DNA from: Bradyrhizobium canariense
GTDB taxonomy: Bacteria; Pseudomonadota; Alphaproteobacteria; Rhizobiales; Xanthobacteraceae
NCBI RefSeq assembly: GCF_019402665.1
Contig: NZ_VSST01000037.1
Coordinates: forward strand, 1 to 64,000
Length of the DNA stretch: 64,000 nucleotides
Direction: 5' to 3'
How positions within the stretch are numbered: the first letter of the stretch is position 1; each line of letters starts with the position of its first letter. The notes beneath the pieces were generated by a model. That model was not told the DNA's origin, ran no database searches, and saw nothing but the letters and a program-made list of their open reading frames with translations. Below are positions 37,960-48,527 of the stretch, one piece after another. The position numbers were made by a program, and so were the translations under genes.

Positions 37960-38649
37960 ATGGCAAAGACAGGGGTTGATGCGGTCGGGCGCGCCCTGGC
38001 GATCCTCAAGGCCTTCGGCGCTGAGCGCGCAGCCATGACGCTGACCGAGATTGCCGAGGCGACCGACTTCTACAAGAGCACGGTCCTTCGCCTTGCCGCA
38101 TCCCTGGAAGCGGACGGATTCCTGGTGCGGGGGACCGACCGGCTATTTCGACCGGGACCGGAGCTATGGCGCCTTGGGGCGCTCTATCAGCGTGGGCTGG
38201 ACCTCGGTGACCTGATCAGACCCTCGCTCCATCGTCTGGTCGAAGCAACCGGAGAGACCGCATCCTTCTACATCGCGGAGGGCGACGAGCGCATTTGCCT
38301 TTATCGCGTTAATTCTCCGCGTTCCGTCCGGCATCACCTCGAAGAAGGACAACGATTGCCGATTGATCGCGGCGCTGCGGGCCGCGTTCTTACCGCTTAC
38401 CGCGATTTTGCATTAGCTGATGGAAAGAAGATCAGAGATCGTGGCTTCTACGTCTCGATCGGCGAGCGTGATCCTGAGGTTGCGGCCGCAGCGGTGCCCG
38501 TAATCGATGTCTATGGCAAATTGCGGGGCGCGCTCTCAGTCTCCGCCATTCGCACTCGCTTTGATGCAGATGCTCGGAAATCTGCCGTTGAAGTGCTGAA
38601 GTCCGAGGCTAAAGCGCTGATTGGTTTGCTGCCTGCAACTGAGCGCTGA
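37960..38649 (+). CDS. IclR-family transcriptional regulator
   Basis: A 229-residue regulator. Residues 5–65 form the winged helix-turn-helix (LTEIAEATDFYKSTVLRLAA) and residues 80–225 the effector-binding domain (ETASFYIAEGDERICLYRVN, later AAAVPVIDVYG). It is divergent from the ABC/CoA-transferase operon, with three related inverted repeats between them. It probably controls that operon and itself in response to the imported acid or its CoA ester. Length is slightly short for the family, with a compact C-terminal domain. Confidence 0.92.
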   Translation: MAKTGVDAVGRALAILKAFGAERAAMTLTEIAEATDFYKSTVLRLAASLEADGFLVRGTDRLFRPGPELWRLGALYQRGLDLGDLIRPSLHRLVEATGETASFYIAEGDERICLYRVNSPRSVRHHLEEGQRLPIDRGAAGRVLTAYRDFALADGKKIRDRGFYVSIGERDPEVAAAAVPVIDVYGKLRGALSVSAIRTRFDADARKSAVEVLKSEAKALIGLLPATER

Positions 38650-38699
38650 GCTACAATGGCAGCGTTCTGTTCATAACGCGCAGCTCAGCGGGTGCCGCA

Positions 38700-38915
38700 A
38701 TGGTCTCTCCTGAGCGTAGCGCGCATTTCTCGCATTGTTGAGGCCTGCAGATCATCCTCGACCTCGACGCCACCCATCCCTACACGGACATCAGGAGGGA
38801 GGCTTCTTCAAGGCTATTACGCTGCTCGTGTGATGTGTGCTGGTGCGCGTGTTCTGGAGCCGTCATGGCCTGACGGCCAAGCTGCGGCGCGCCGACATCG
38901 ATGCAAGCGCGGTTA
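38700..38915 (+). pseudogene. IS1380-family transposase fragment
   Basis: Two frames carry worn pieces of the IS1380 core: a DLDAT-type metal-binding segment near 38760 (LDLDATHPYTD) and LTAKLRRADIDASA near 38870. The surrounding sequence is scrambled. Confidence 0.6.
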
Positions 38916-39077
38916 GGACGTTTCGCGGATTGTGCGGCCTAAAGCCGGATGGGGTTAGACCGAATCGATTTGGGATTGAACGAAGCCGCTGTCGCGGCGT
39001 GCGTGGCGAGGTGGCGTAGATCGCCTCCTGGCGGAGAGGATGTGGGTGTTGGAGCCCCCCTCAGACAGGGTATTGAG

Positions 39078-39941
39078 ATGGCCGATTTGAGCCCTCTTCG
39101 CCGCCGCATGATCGAGGATATGACAGTCCGCAATCTGTCGCCGGCGACGCAGCGATCCTACATCAGCGCGGTTTCGAAGTTCAGCCGCTATTTCGGCCGA
39201 TCGCCTGAGCGGTTGGAGCTGGAAGACGTCCGGGCCTTCCAGGTGCATCTGGTCTCGACCGACATCTCATGGCCGGCGCTGAACCAGATCATCGTCTGTG
39301 CGCTACGGTTTTTCTACGGCGTCACGCTCGGCGAGGCGCTCATCCCGGAGCGCATTCCCTATGCGCGAGAGCCCCGCAAGCTGCCGGTCGTTCTCAGCGC
39401 CGACGAAGTGGTGCAGTTCCTCGAGGCGGTGTCGAGCCTGAAGAGCCGCGCCGCGCTCACCACCGCCTATGCGGCCGGCCCCAGGGCCTCCGAGGTCGCG
39501 GGACTGCGGATCGAAGACATCGACAGCACCCGCGGTGTCATCCAGGTGCGCCACGGCAAAGGCGCGAAGGATCGCAACGTGATGCTGTCGTCCCAACTGC
39601 TCGGCATCCTGCGCACCTACTGGCGGCTCGCCCGGCCGCGGCTTTATCTGTTCCCTGGGCGTGACGAAGGTCACCCGATTGATCCGACCGTGTTGCATGC
39701 CGCCTGCCGCTCGGCGGTCAAGGCTGCGGGCCTGACCAAGCGCGTCACGCTGCACACGCTGCGCCACAGCTTCGCGACACATCTTCTGGAGAACGGAATC
39801 GACATCCGGATCATCCAGGTTCTGCTCGGGCAAAATAATCCGTCGTCGACGGCGCGCTACACGCAGGTCGCCACCCATACGATCCGGGCGCCCCAGAGCC
39901 CGCTCGACCGCCTGTCGCTGGAGGTGACGCCACCGGCATGA
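39078..39941 (+). CDS. tyrosine recombinase of an IS91-type element
   Basis: A 287-residue site-specific recombinase. An N-terminal SAM-like DNA-binding domain (MIEDMTVRNLSPATQRSYIS) is followed by the catalytic domain with the first arginine in GPRASEVAGL, HTLRHSFATHLLENG and the nucleophile tyrosine in STARYTQVA. The third-box residue, normally His in LLGH, is Gln (LLGQNN). It lies 22 bases upstream of the IS91 transposase, the arrangement seen in IS91 relatives that carry an accessory integrase. ATG 39078 gives the usual start. Confidence 0.85.
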   Translation: MADLSPLRRRMIEDMTVRNLSPATQRSYISAVSKFSRYFGRSPERLELEDVRAFQVHLVSTDISWPALNQIIVCALRFFYGVTLGEALIPERIPYAREPRKLPVVLSADEVVQFLEAVSSLKSRAALTTAYAAGPRASEVAGLRIEDIDSTRGVIQVRHGKGAKDRNVMLSSQLLGILRTYWRLARPRLYLFPGRDEGHPIDPTVLHAACRSAVKAAGLTKRVTLHTLRHSFATHLLENGIDIRIIQVLLGQNNPSSTARYTQVATHTIRAPQSPLDRLSLEVTPPA

Positions 39942-39963
39942 CAACGGCTCCGGGATCCGGCTT

Positions 39964-41062
39964 ATGACCCCCGACGTCCGCCCGCACCGACCCGCCATCG
40001 ACATTGCCGATATCTTGCGCCGGCATGGCGACGCCTATCGTCGTGACCATGCCGGTCATCACGGTCGCGTCGAGCGGCGGGTGATGAGCGCCATTGTTGG
40101 GTGCCGAACCGAGGCGCTCGGCGGCCACCTCGAGGCCCGCAATGACTGCGGCATGACGCGGATCGCCTATAATTCCTGCCGGAATCGGCATTGTCCGAAG
40201 TGTCAGGGGCCAGCCCGAGCCGCGTGCCTTGCCGCGCGAGAAGCCGACCTGCTGCCGGTTCCCTACTTCCACGTCGTCTTTACGCTTCCTGCACCGATCG
40301 CCGCGATTGCTTTCCAAAACAAGGCGGTCGTCTATGCCATCCTGTTTAAGGCCGCCGCCGAGGCGATGACCGACGCTTGCTGCCAATCCGCGCCGGCTCG
40401 GCGCGGAGATCGGCGGCGTCGCGGTCCTGCACACCTGTGGACAAGCGCTAACGCATCATCCCCACATTCATTGTGTCGTGCCGGGCGGCGGCCCGTCACC
40501 TGATGGAACACGCTGGATCGCCAGCCGACCGAACTTCTTCCTGGCCGTCAAACCGCTGTCCCGGCTCTTTCGCTGGCTTTTTCTCAAACGCCTGATCGGG
40601 GTCTTCAACGCCGGCGCCTTGCGCTTCTTCGGCGATCTTGCTTCTCTTGCCGAACTCGACGCTTTCGCTGGTCGCATCAAAGCCATGCAGCGCGTCAACT
40701 GGGTTGCTTACGCCAAGCGGCCCTTCGGCGGACCCGCACAGGTGCTGGCCTATCTCGGCCGCTATACCCATCGCGTCGCGATCGCCAACAGCCGGCTCGT
40801 CGCACCCGACAACGATCATGTTGCCTTCACATGGAAGGATTACCGCCAGGACGGCGCGACAAAGATCATGAAGCTCAAGCCCGACGAGTTCATTCGCCGC
40901 TTCCTGCTTCATACGCTGCCCGACGGTTTCCATCGCATCCGCCACTTCGGCTTCATGGCCAACCGCCATCGCGCTGCCAAGCTCGCCTTTTGCCGCGAAC
41001 TTCTCGATCATGAGACAGCCCCAAACGACAGCCAGCCGCCGCCTGTGGATTTGGAAGCTTAA
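39964..41062 (+). pseudogene. IS91-family transposase with one frameshift
   Basis: The N-terminal part has the zinc-finger start (RIAYNSCRNRHCPKCQG) and LPVPYFHVVFTLPAPIAAIA. Near 40390 the frame shifts, and the rest continues as VPGGGPSPDGTRW to YLGRYTHRVAIANSRLV, the motif with the paired tyrosines of rolling-circle transposases, and then the C-terminal RHFGFMANRHRAAKL. One indel separates it from a full-length protein. Confidence 0.9.
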
Positions 41063-41799
41063 ACCTGGGCCGAAGTTCCTGCCTGGCCCGATTGTGGTGG
41101 CGTCATGCGCATCATTGAGCGCTTTCGACACAGCTTCAGATGCTCCAGCCCTCGAACATCACCGTTCCGATGCGACACATCGTGAGCCAAGTCATGCCGT
41201 GCACGACGATCATCATTCGTCATTTCGCTCCCAGCGTCTCGATCATCGCGGACGATGTCGACTCCGTGCTTTCACACTCCGCGACAACAACGGTCCGATG
41301 CAGCAAAATGCCTATCGCGATCTCCAGTGAAGCGCGTCTGATCTCAACTCTTCCCCGACGCGCACATCTCGTGTCTCTGCCTCACGCGCCGAGCCAGCAG
41401 ATCGGGCCTTCCGATCTCGAACGTGCTGCATGCTCTGGTCCTCGTCTTCGGCCAGAACGAACGTCAAACTGGATTAAGCCCGAGGGGTAGGGTCAACACC
41501 CACGCCTTCCTCGGCGGTGCAAAATCCATGCGCCAGATTCGTGTGGGCGTCGGCGGCGCCACTACAACGATCGCGTGGTTGCCCCCAGCGCATCCAGTAC
41601 GAGGGCAACCTATGGCGTGAGGACACGACGCGGCAATCCTCAGCGCGCGGCAATCCTCAGATGGGCTGTGACGGGCATCTTTTGGAGACTCGTACGACTC
41701 TCACGGCTACTCGCCGTTCCCAGCCGGTGGTCGGCCGCAGTCGACTCTTCTGGCGCGATTTGGCGGATTGTTAGCAAAGTTGCGCGACTGTCCGACCGC
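41063..41799. other. no recognisable gene
   Basis: The first part should contain the right end of the IS91 element. A long plus-strand frame at 41575–42375 overlaps the opposite-strand gene that follows and has no family features. Confidence 0.35.
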
Positions 41800-42105
41800 C
41801 TACATCTGTTCGTCGGAGCCGTGGCCTCTCGCGAGATCCCGTGTCCGTTGCATCGTGCGGGAAAAATATTCGTCGCGCTCGCGGCGCACGCGCTCTTGAT
41901 GCGCTCTGAAATTCGCAACTCGTTTGCTGATGTGCTCTCGCTCGGAGGTGTCCCAGCTCAACCGCCGGGGAGAATCGGGCGGGGAAGCTTTTGCGATTGG
42001 CGCGATGGGTGCTACCAGCTTTGGAATAGGCGCTACGCTCCGTGCGCGTTCTACGAGTGCCGCGGATTGTTGAACCAGCGCCTCCAGTTCCTTCTTCCAG
42101 TTCAT
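41800..42105 (-). CDS. hypothetical small cytoplasmic protein
   Basis: A 101-residue protein beginning MNWKKELEALVQQSAALVER. It has a proline-rich middle (PIPKLVAPIAPIAK) and a basic helical end (RVANFRAHQERVRRERDEYF). I recall similar short proteins annotated as hypothetical in Bradyrhizobium symbiosis islands, but no function is known to me. GGAGG lies about ten bases ahead of ATG 42105. Confidence 0.55.
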   Translation of the reverse strand: MNWKKELEALVQQSAALVERARSVAPIPKLVAPIAPIAKASPPDSPRRLSWDTSEREHISKRVANFRAHQERVRRERDEYFSRTMQRTRDLARGHGSDEQM

Positions 42106-42519
42106 CTTCCATGTCCTCCGAACAGTCATGGGAGCATGCTAATTTGGTGCGGTACGCTCGTCCAGCTACCCCTTTTGGTAGTTGCGAGGCCGCTGCTTCT
42201 CCGCAAAATAGTGGCCGATGAGCCATCTGGGCCGATGAAATTCGCGGCTTCCCTGCTAGGAGAACCCACCAACGTAACCTTCGTCACCCAAGTGACGCAA
42301 CAGGATGGAAGATCAGAACGATGCGACCTGGGTCAAACCCGTCGGCTGTGCCTGGTCTCTGGCATGAAAGCATGATCGCCCAGGCTCGCCATGCTCGAAC
42401 TCCTCAAGCGACTACGCTGACGCCGAAGCAGCGGAGATTGTGCGTCAATGGGCGAATCGGCGCCGCCCGAATGGTCCGACCAGAACTACTCTACAGTATT
42501 GCTCAAATGGGAGATGGGA

Positions 42520-42726
42520 GTGGCGAGGGGTGTTGTGAAATGGTTTAACGCGACGAAGGGTTTCGGCTTCATTCAGCCGGATGGGGGCGGCCAAGATGTT
42601 TTTGTACACATAAGCGCCCTGGAGCGCGCTGGCCTCTCTGACCTGCGGGAAGGGCAGGCAGTCTCTTACGAGCTTAAAGTCGACCCGAGGCGCGGTAAAA
42701 GCAGTGCGGAAAATCTGCGTGTCTGA
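42520..42726 (+). CDS. cold-shock domain protein
   Basis: A 68-residue CspA-type OB-fold RNA/DNA-binding protein with both RNP motifs (KGFGFIQ and VFVHIS) after VVKWFNAT. It acts as an RNA chaperone. The GTG at 42520, with GGGAG six bases upstream, gives the family's normal length; ATG 42514 is the alternative. A clean terminator follows. Its island location suggests a paralogue of chromosomal csp genes. Confidence 0.92.
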   Translation: MARGVVKWFNATKGFGFIQPDGGGQDVFVHISALERAGLSDLREGQAVSYELKVDPRRGKSSAENLRV

Positions 42727-42782
42727 TTTCATGTCGTAGGCGTCTGGCCTCAGCCCCCGCCCAAGTCTGGCGCTTACCTCGG

Positions 42783-42824
42783 AACGACCCCAGCCTCTTT
42801 AAGCACTGGGGTCGTTTCATTTCT
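42783..42824 (+). terminator. intrinsic terminator after the cold-shock gene
   Basis: ACGACCCCAG pairs with CTGGGGTCGT across a 12-base loop and is followed by TTCATTTCT. Confidence 0.8.
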
Positions 42825-43884
42825 CGCCAATTTTCGACGTTTCGCGGGTCCGAATACAAAAGAACGTAGCTAGCGATGCTCGCTAGCGCATCGCCTCTTT
42901 GTCCCGTTTGGTAGACGGGTAACAGTCAGTCCGCCCGCTCGTCATAGCGCGATTTGAAGGCGCTCGCGAGCGGCTTATTGGTCGGAAGTTCATCCTCGCC
43001 GATCATCCTGGACCGGAGGTGGTGGCGCCGGCGCTGATCAAACCCGATACCGTGCTGCGGCGCGAGTTCAACAGTGTGGACCAACGAAGGGATGGGAAAC
43101 CTAAGCAAGGACTCTCGCGCGTTCGAGAGGGCTACGATATCAGGCTATTGCTGCGCGAGCTCCCTTCGCCGGACGTTGGATCCGGTCAAGGTCGCCAGCC
43201 TCGAGGGCTCACAAGCAGGCAATTCGTAGATTGTGGGCAGGCTCCTCAACGCCCTCCATCAGGAGCCTTCGGGGATCTCGGGGAGCACGACGCCGCACCT
43301 GCGGCCGCGGTTGTGCATGCGGTCGCCGCGTTCTTTGCTCAGCCACACGCCTGGCTCGTACGCTGAAGCTGCAACCGCGTAGTCGCCCTTCAAGTGCTGG
43401 ATGATCTCGCCGAGAAATGATACGCAGCGGCGATGATCGTTTACCTTCACATCAATAAGTGTCGGGGCAGGGCTGGATTGAATTTACCTTAATTGGGCGG
43501 GGCCATCTTTGGTTGAGTGCTCGTCCAGTCGCCACGCCATTATGGGATCGCTCTCCGCCCTAGAGCCTCTCGTCGTGGAGGTTGGCAATCCTCTTGGCGC
43601 AGCGAACCGGCTAGAAATGAAAATCGAATTTTGAGATGCACGAAGGCAATGCCGAACTCACCTATCGGAATTCCAAGGGGATTTTGCTGAGCCGGGACAT
43701 TTCGGGCGTCCACCACCGATCCGCGCCCCTCGTAGTCTAATTTATGTAACCGCGGAACGCTTCCGTCCATCATTAGGGCTTCGCACGGACCAACATACGG
43801 CCCGTTGGCATCGCGCGTTGAAGCCCACTTGAGGATTCAAAGCCGGAGCGGCTGCTAGCATCAATGCTAAAGCTCGATCCGTCC
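42825..43884. other. no clearly recognisable gene
   Basis: A minus-strand frame at 43259–43450 (IIQHLKGDYAVAASAYEPGV) reads like protein but cannot be assigned. Other frames are shadows or decayed sequence. Confidence 0.3.
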
Positions 43885-44233
43885 TCCTAATGAACCAGCG
43901 CATGCGACGGCACCTTGAAACATCGCGCTTCCGATCGGCATCAAGCGTCGGCGCCTATCTGGGTCTTACGCCTCGACGCAACCACTGGCGAAACTGGGCA
44001 AGATATCACGATGGGGCGACCGTCTTCTCCCAACCTACCTGTACGAGGCGGCGATCGTCCTGCTTCATCGAACGAAGAAATGGTCCTCTCTTAGGGCTTG
44101 GGGCATGAAGCTCGCTAAGCGGATTGGCATGCGAAAGGCAAAGGTCGCCATCGCGCGCAAACTCGCCATCCTTCTTCACTGTATCTGGGTCTACGGCACA
44201 TCGTTCGACTGGGGCCAGAGGAAGGAAGCCTGA
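43885..44233 (+). pseudogene. IS110-family transposase, C-terminal remnant
   Basis: Starts with FRSASSVGAYLGLTPRR, the conserved C-terminal IS110 motif. After frameshifts it continues as GMKLAKRIGMRKAKVAIARK through LLHCIWVYGTSFDW to a TGA at 44231. The N-terminal catalytic half is missing. It is distinct in sequence from the IS110 at 5.5–6.8 kb. Confidence 0.8.
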
Positions 44234-45112
44234 TCCGATCTTGTAGAGTTCCTGGTCCGGTCTGCCGGACTGGCGATGTCTCGCTGGGACGGTGTTGTGG
44301 CGGCCTCGGTCAATCAGGCGGTGGCGGCTCGTCCGCACTCCGCTGCAAACGTTGAGGCGCCCGACCCCGACATCATCATGAGGCGCTGCGCGACTTGGAA
44401 AGGACCATGATCCAGCGAAGACCTCAACCAGCCCCGGCGATCTAATGCACGTATCAGCCGGCCCGCGCCGTCTCCGCAATCCGGACCAGCTCCGACGGCG
44501 CGAGCACTACCACCGTGCCGTGGGCGAGTTCAGAAATGTAAGTTTTGACAACAAACCGCAATTAAAGGGCCGATTGACACCCAGCGCGCGCGTACGCAGG
44601 CGAGGCAATCGCGGCTCCCCGGAGATCATGATCCGCGAGCGCCCTGCTAAAGCTGCCGAAGCAGTGCCGGGACATCGTGAGTGAGACCTCCTCCTCGGTG
44701 TTGGCAGCTCGGCAATCTGCAGGCCGTGCGAACGCACGAAAGGCATCACGATGCTATTGCACCGTTCGTTTGGCGGGGTTGGCGAAGCGCAGCGCCTGGT
44801 GGCGAGCGACGCAGCTCTTCGAGTAAGGTCAGGCCCTCTTTCACGACGCCGGCCGGAACGACAGTCCCACTCAGGACGCCAGTCGAGGACACCGAGTGCC
44901 GTTTGTCGTGTGTCAACTATCAACTCTCGCAGTTGATGGAGAGAACGACCCATGCAACCGTAACGATCGGATACCACCGATGCAGGTCGATTAACATCCG
45001 GAGAGACGCCCGTGCCATGCGGCGCCACGTCCATGGATGAAAAATGCGTACAAGCAGCGGCTGATCATCGACAAATCAAACGGGCGGATCCTTCGTACAG
45101 TGATGTTTAATA
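44234..45112. other. decayed sequence
   Basis: No gene is supported. Frames on both strands overlap fully and lack family motifs. Confidence 0.35.
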
Positions 45113-46318
45113 ATGACGAGTGACGGCACAGAATCTTCGCTCCGCATCTGGCTCGCCGTCATCGTGCTAGGCATCGCCTCGTTTCACATCGTCTTGGCAG
45201 AGATAGCACCTATCGGGCTGTTGTCTCAGATTGCTCGCGACCTCGGACGAGATCAGGCAGCGGTCGGGCTCACGGTGGCCCTCTATGCCTGGATCGGTGC
45301 TGCCAGCGGTCTGTTGTCACCCGTTCTGCTTCAGAAGTTTCCTCGCAAGCCGCTACTCATCGCCTTGACTCTTATCCTTTCCGCAACAACGTTTGCGGCG
45401 ACGATGTCTCACACTTTCGAAGGGTTGTTGCTGGCACGCACGGTGGGCGCTGTCGTTCACGGTTTCTATTGGGCCATGGCGACTGCGGTTGCGTCTAAGA
45501 TTGCGCCGTCCCGCAGTATGGGTGTTGCGATGGCAATCGTATTCGGCGGGATCTCGATGGCGACCGTTGTTGGCGTGCCGCTCGCGAACTTCGTCGGTCA
45601 GGTGAGCGGATGGCGTGCAGCGTTCAGATTAATTGGCGCCATCGGACTGATCACCTCAGCCCTGATGGTGGCAGTTCTTCCGAAAATGCAGGCCGGGACG
45701 CCAGCGGGATGGAGAGAGCTTGGATCAGTCTGCCGCAGGCATGACCTGTTGGGGATCTATGCCGTAACGACATTCATGGCGGCGGCGCATTTCGGGGCGT
45801 ACACATTTATAGAACCATTCCTCAGCGAGATTCCAAACGTTGCCCAAGTCATGATCGGCGCGCTGTTGTTCGGCTTTGGCGGAGCAGGATTCCTGGGGAA
45901 CATCCTGGCGGGCGTCCTCATCGACCGCTTCATGAAGCCCATCATCACTGCGGGGCTGCTTGCTCTGTGTCTGGCGCTCGTTGGCCTTGGATGGTTTGGT
46001 CCCCACTTGGGGACAGGCCGGGTCCTTGTCTTGCTGGTCATCTGGGGCGCTGCCGTCGCGGCGCTGTTCGCGGGACTCCAGACCTGGATCCTGCGCGCCG
46101 CCGGTTCGACAGTGATGACTGCTGCCGCGATGCACTCGGCGGTCATCAATTCGGCCATCGGCTTCGGAGCCGTCCTTGGCGCCCAGATGTTGACTGTAGC
46201 CGGCCCATCAGGAGTGATGCTGGCAGCTGGTATGGTCGTCATCATCCCTCTGCTGATAGTTCTCCCGCAAGCAGCCCCAGAGGGTGATCTAAAAAAGGGG
46301 GCGTTGCTTGATGGATAA
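45113..46318 (+). CDS. major facilitator superfamily exporter (DHA1/sugar-efflux type)
   Basis: A 401-residue inner-membrane protein with 12 predicted helices. The segment IWLAVIVLGIASFHIVLAEI opens it. The loop after helix 2 (LLQKFPRKPLL) and motif-like GRILVLLVIWGAAVAALF fit drug- or sugar-efflux MFS proteins of about 400 residues. The substrate is unknown. It partly overlaps the broken Nudix gene, suggesting a former two-gene operon. ATG 45113 has no strong ribosome site. Confidence 0.85.
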   Translation: MTSDGTESSLRIWLAVIVLGIASFHIVLAEIAPIGLLSQIARDLGRDQAAVGLTVALYAWIGAASGLLSPVLLQKFPRKPLLIALTLILSATTFAATMSHTFEGLLLARTVGAVVHGFYWAMATAVASKIAPSRSMGVAMAIVFGGISMATVVGVPLANFVGQVSGWRAAFRLIGAIGLITSALMVAVLPKMQAGTPAGWRELGSVCRRHDLLGIYAVTTFMAAAHFGAYTFIEPFLSEIPNVAQVMIGALLFGFGGAGFLGNILAGVLIDRFMKPIITAGLLALCLALVGLGWFGPHLGTGRVLVLLVIWGAAVAALFAGLQTWILRAAGSTVMTAAAMHSAVINSAIGFGAVLGAQMLTVAGPSGVMLAAGMVVIIPLLIVLPQAAPEGDLKKGALLDG

Positions 46319-46615
46319 CGCCGCAGCCGTGCGCACCGCGCGGATCGCCGCGTGCCCTACCACGAATGTCGCACGAAACCTTCCGCTGGTACGCGAGCGT
46401 TGGACCAAAATGTTCGTGCAGCCAAGCGGACCGGTCGAAGGGGGTGAAACACCACGCCAGGCCTTGCCCGAGAACTCGTTGAGGAACTCGGCATCGAGGT
46501 TTCTGGCGATGTACGCGAACATTTCGGGCGATTGCGCCGTTGCGGCATTGCGAGGAGCATTCGGTCGAGCGGTCTACCGCACTGCGGAACACTTTTGCAT
46601 TCTTTCCACACAACA
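46311..46615 (+). pseudogene. Nudix hydrolase with a one-base deletion
   Basis: The first frame gives TARIAACPTTNVARNLPLVR and VEGGETPRQAL. The next frame continues ARELVEELGIEVSGDVREHF. Joined, they make a perfect Nudix box (GETP…RELVEELGIEV). A single G is missing between TTG and CCC near 46470. Nudix enzymes cut nucleoside diphosphate derivatives. It overlaps the end of the MFS gene. Confidence 0.78.
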
Positions 46616-47372
46616 ATGTCTCTGTCCTGAGATTACCCGGCATTCTAGCATCATAATTGGCGCTACCCGACAGACGGGCAAGCTCGCCTTCTTCATCCCG
46701 TGAGCGTCCTCACGCTGGCGTGTGACGCGCTTCTCGATGATCGGTCCTATCGCGCTCAACCGAAGGCGCTCTTTGCTGGCTCTTCTGAGGCGCTGCCGAG
46801 CAGCTGAGCCATCATCGCCTTCCTGCGCGAAATGAGCAAGCTGATGACCTATTTGCGTGCCTTCCTGATTGAGCGCTCACCAGCATCACAATGGCATTCC
46901 AAGCAGCGACTTTGATCAATTGCGTCCTTAGACCCACTGGGATCTCAAAGCCATGGTCTAGAACTGGGCTGTCAATGAACGCGCATGATGGTGCCTTAAG
47001 ACGAGACGCAAGATCGGCGCGGCCTCTAGATCAAGTTTACGCGCTAGACACGTCCGACCAACGGCCGATGATCCAATGCGACGGCCATCCCGAAACGAGT
47101 GAAGCGACCTGCCACAATGCGCTCGGAAATGTTGTCATCTGGCGCGGACTCTCCAGACACACCGGATCGAACTCTGCGCCGAAATTGGAGCGGTTGGAAA
47201 TGTGGGTAAATGAAGTCTCATCGAACAGTTCCACCGCTGCGGCTTTGGAGCGGCTGTTTCCGCGGTCAGCGTGAGTTTCCGGTGCGCCAACCTGTCGAGC
47301 AGATTGACTCGCCGCAACTGCAAAATCGGACTAGTGGCACACCCGATAAAAATCCATTAGCGTAAGCTTCCT
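46616..47372. other. no recognisable gene
   Basis: Decayed sequence with overlapping frames. The LysR promoter should lie at the right end. Confidence 0.35.
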
Positions 47373-48428
47373 ATGTTTAGCTTGCCTGATTTGCGTGTAC
47401 TGGAAGTCGCGGCTGTCGTCATCGAAGAGGGCAGCATGAGCGCGGCCGGCCTCAGACTTGGCATCACTCAATCGGCCGTTTCACAAGCGATGAAGCGCGC
47501 GCAGGCGCATATTGGCGCGTCCCTCGTCCGTCGCGATCGTCGTCCTCTTGGGCCCACGGAGGCGGGGCAAGCTCTGCTCACCCACATGCGCGAGATAACC
47601 CTGCGCGTCGGACGAGCTGTCGAGGAAATGCGGGCCGCCGCAGCGCGTCCCGAACGCGAGGACCTTCGGCTCGGGATGATCGACACGTTCGCGTCCACAG
47701 TTGGACCACTGTTGGTCCGCAGCCTCATGGCGGGTTCAATCGCGCTTCGCGTGAGCGCGTATTCGGGGCTGGTACCCGCGCACGCCGAGGCATTGATGCG
47801 CAACGAGATCGATGCAGCTGTCACATCGGATCCAATGGAGGGCGTTGACGAAGTTACCCCATTACCCCTATTGCGCGAGCCATTCCTCCTGGTAGCACCG
47901 ATTGCCTGGGCGGATACTCTTCGCGATCGTCCACTGGACGACCTACTCCTCGAGCACCGACTTATCCGCTACACTGCGCGTTCGCACATGGGAACGCAAA
48001 TTGAACGTCATCTCCGGCGTCTAAGGATAGAGCATCCGCAGACGATGTCGTTCGACACGTCGGACTCGCTGCTCTCGATGGTCGCCAATGGCATGGGCGT
48101 GGCGATTACAACACCCCTGTGCATATTGCAGGCTGCCGTCCATCGACCGGCGCTCGAAGTCATGCCATTGCCGGCGACCGGCCTCTCGCGCACGATCGCG
48201 TTGGTGACTAAGCAAGGCGGATTAGACACGTTGGCTGCGCGAATAGCGGATGATATTCGTGTGCTCCTGCGGAACTGGACCTTGCCCCAGATCGCTGCTC
48301 AAATTCCCTGGATGGCTCGTTCCGTCGGCAGCATCGTGTTGGATCCGCTCGCTCACGAGAACGCCGCCTGCCGGTGCGTTGCGGGTGGCTCCACCCGGAC
48401 CCTCGACGAACAGTATAACCCTAATTAA
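47373..48428 (+). CDS. LysR-family transcriptional regulator
   Basis: A 351-residue regulator. Residues 5–65 form the helix-turn-helix (SMSAAGLRLGITQSAVSQAM). Residues 95–310 form the effector-binding domain (EDLRLGMIDTFASTVGPLLV…). The C-terminal 45 residues extend beyond the usual 300–310 and may be read-through of a changed stop. The lyase gene starts 99 bases downstream in the same direction, so regulator and lyase probably act together. Confidence 0.92.
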   Translation: MFSLPDLRVLEVAAVVIEEGSMSAAGLRLGITQSAVSQAMKRAQAHIGASLVRRDRRPLGPTEAGQALLTHMREITLRVGRAVEEMRAAAARPEREDLRLGMIDTFASTVGPLLVRSLMAGSIALRVSAYSGLVPAHAEALMRNEIDAAVTSDPMEGVDEVTPLPLLREPFLLVAPIAWADTLRDRPLDDLLLEHRLIRYTARSHMGTQIERHLRRLRIEHPQTMSFDTSDSLLSMVANGMGVAITTPLCILQAAVHRPALEVMPLPATGLSRTIALVTKQGGLDTLAARIADDIRVLLRNWTLPQIAAQIPWMARSVGSIVLDPLAHENAACRCVAGGSTRTLDEQYNPN

Positions 48429-48527
48429 TCATACTTATTAGCCTCCATAACATCTCCGATCTCAGCTTTAACTCTCGCCCGTCTTCGGAGAGAGTTGTTT
48501 GCGTAGCGTCCGAACCCGGGATCAGAG

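Noticed and set aside
41575..42375. A 266-codon plus-strand open frame
   Set aside because: It is antisense to the more protein-like small gene at 41800–42105 and has an unusual composition without motifs.
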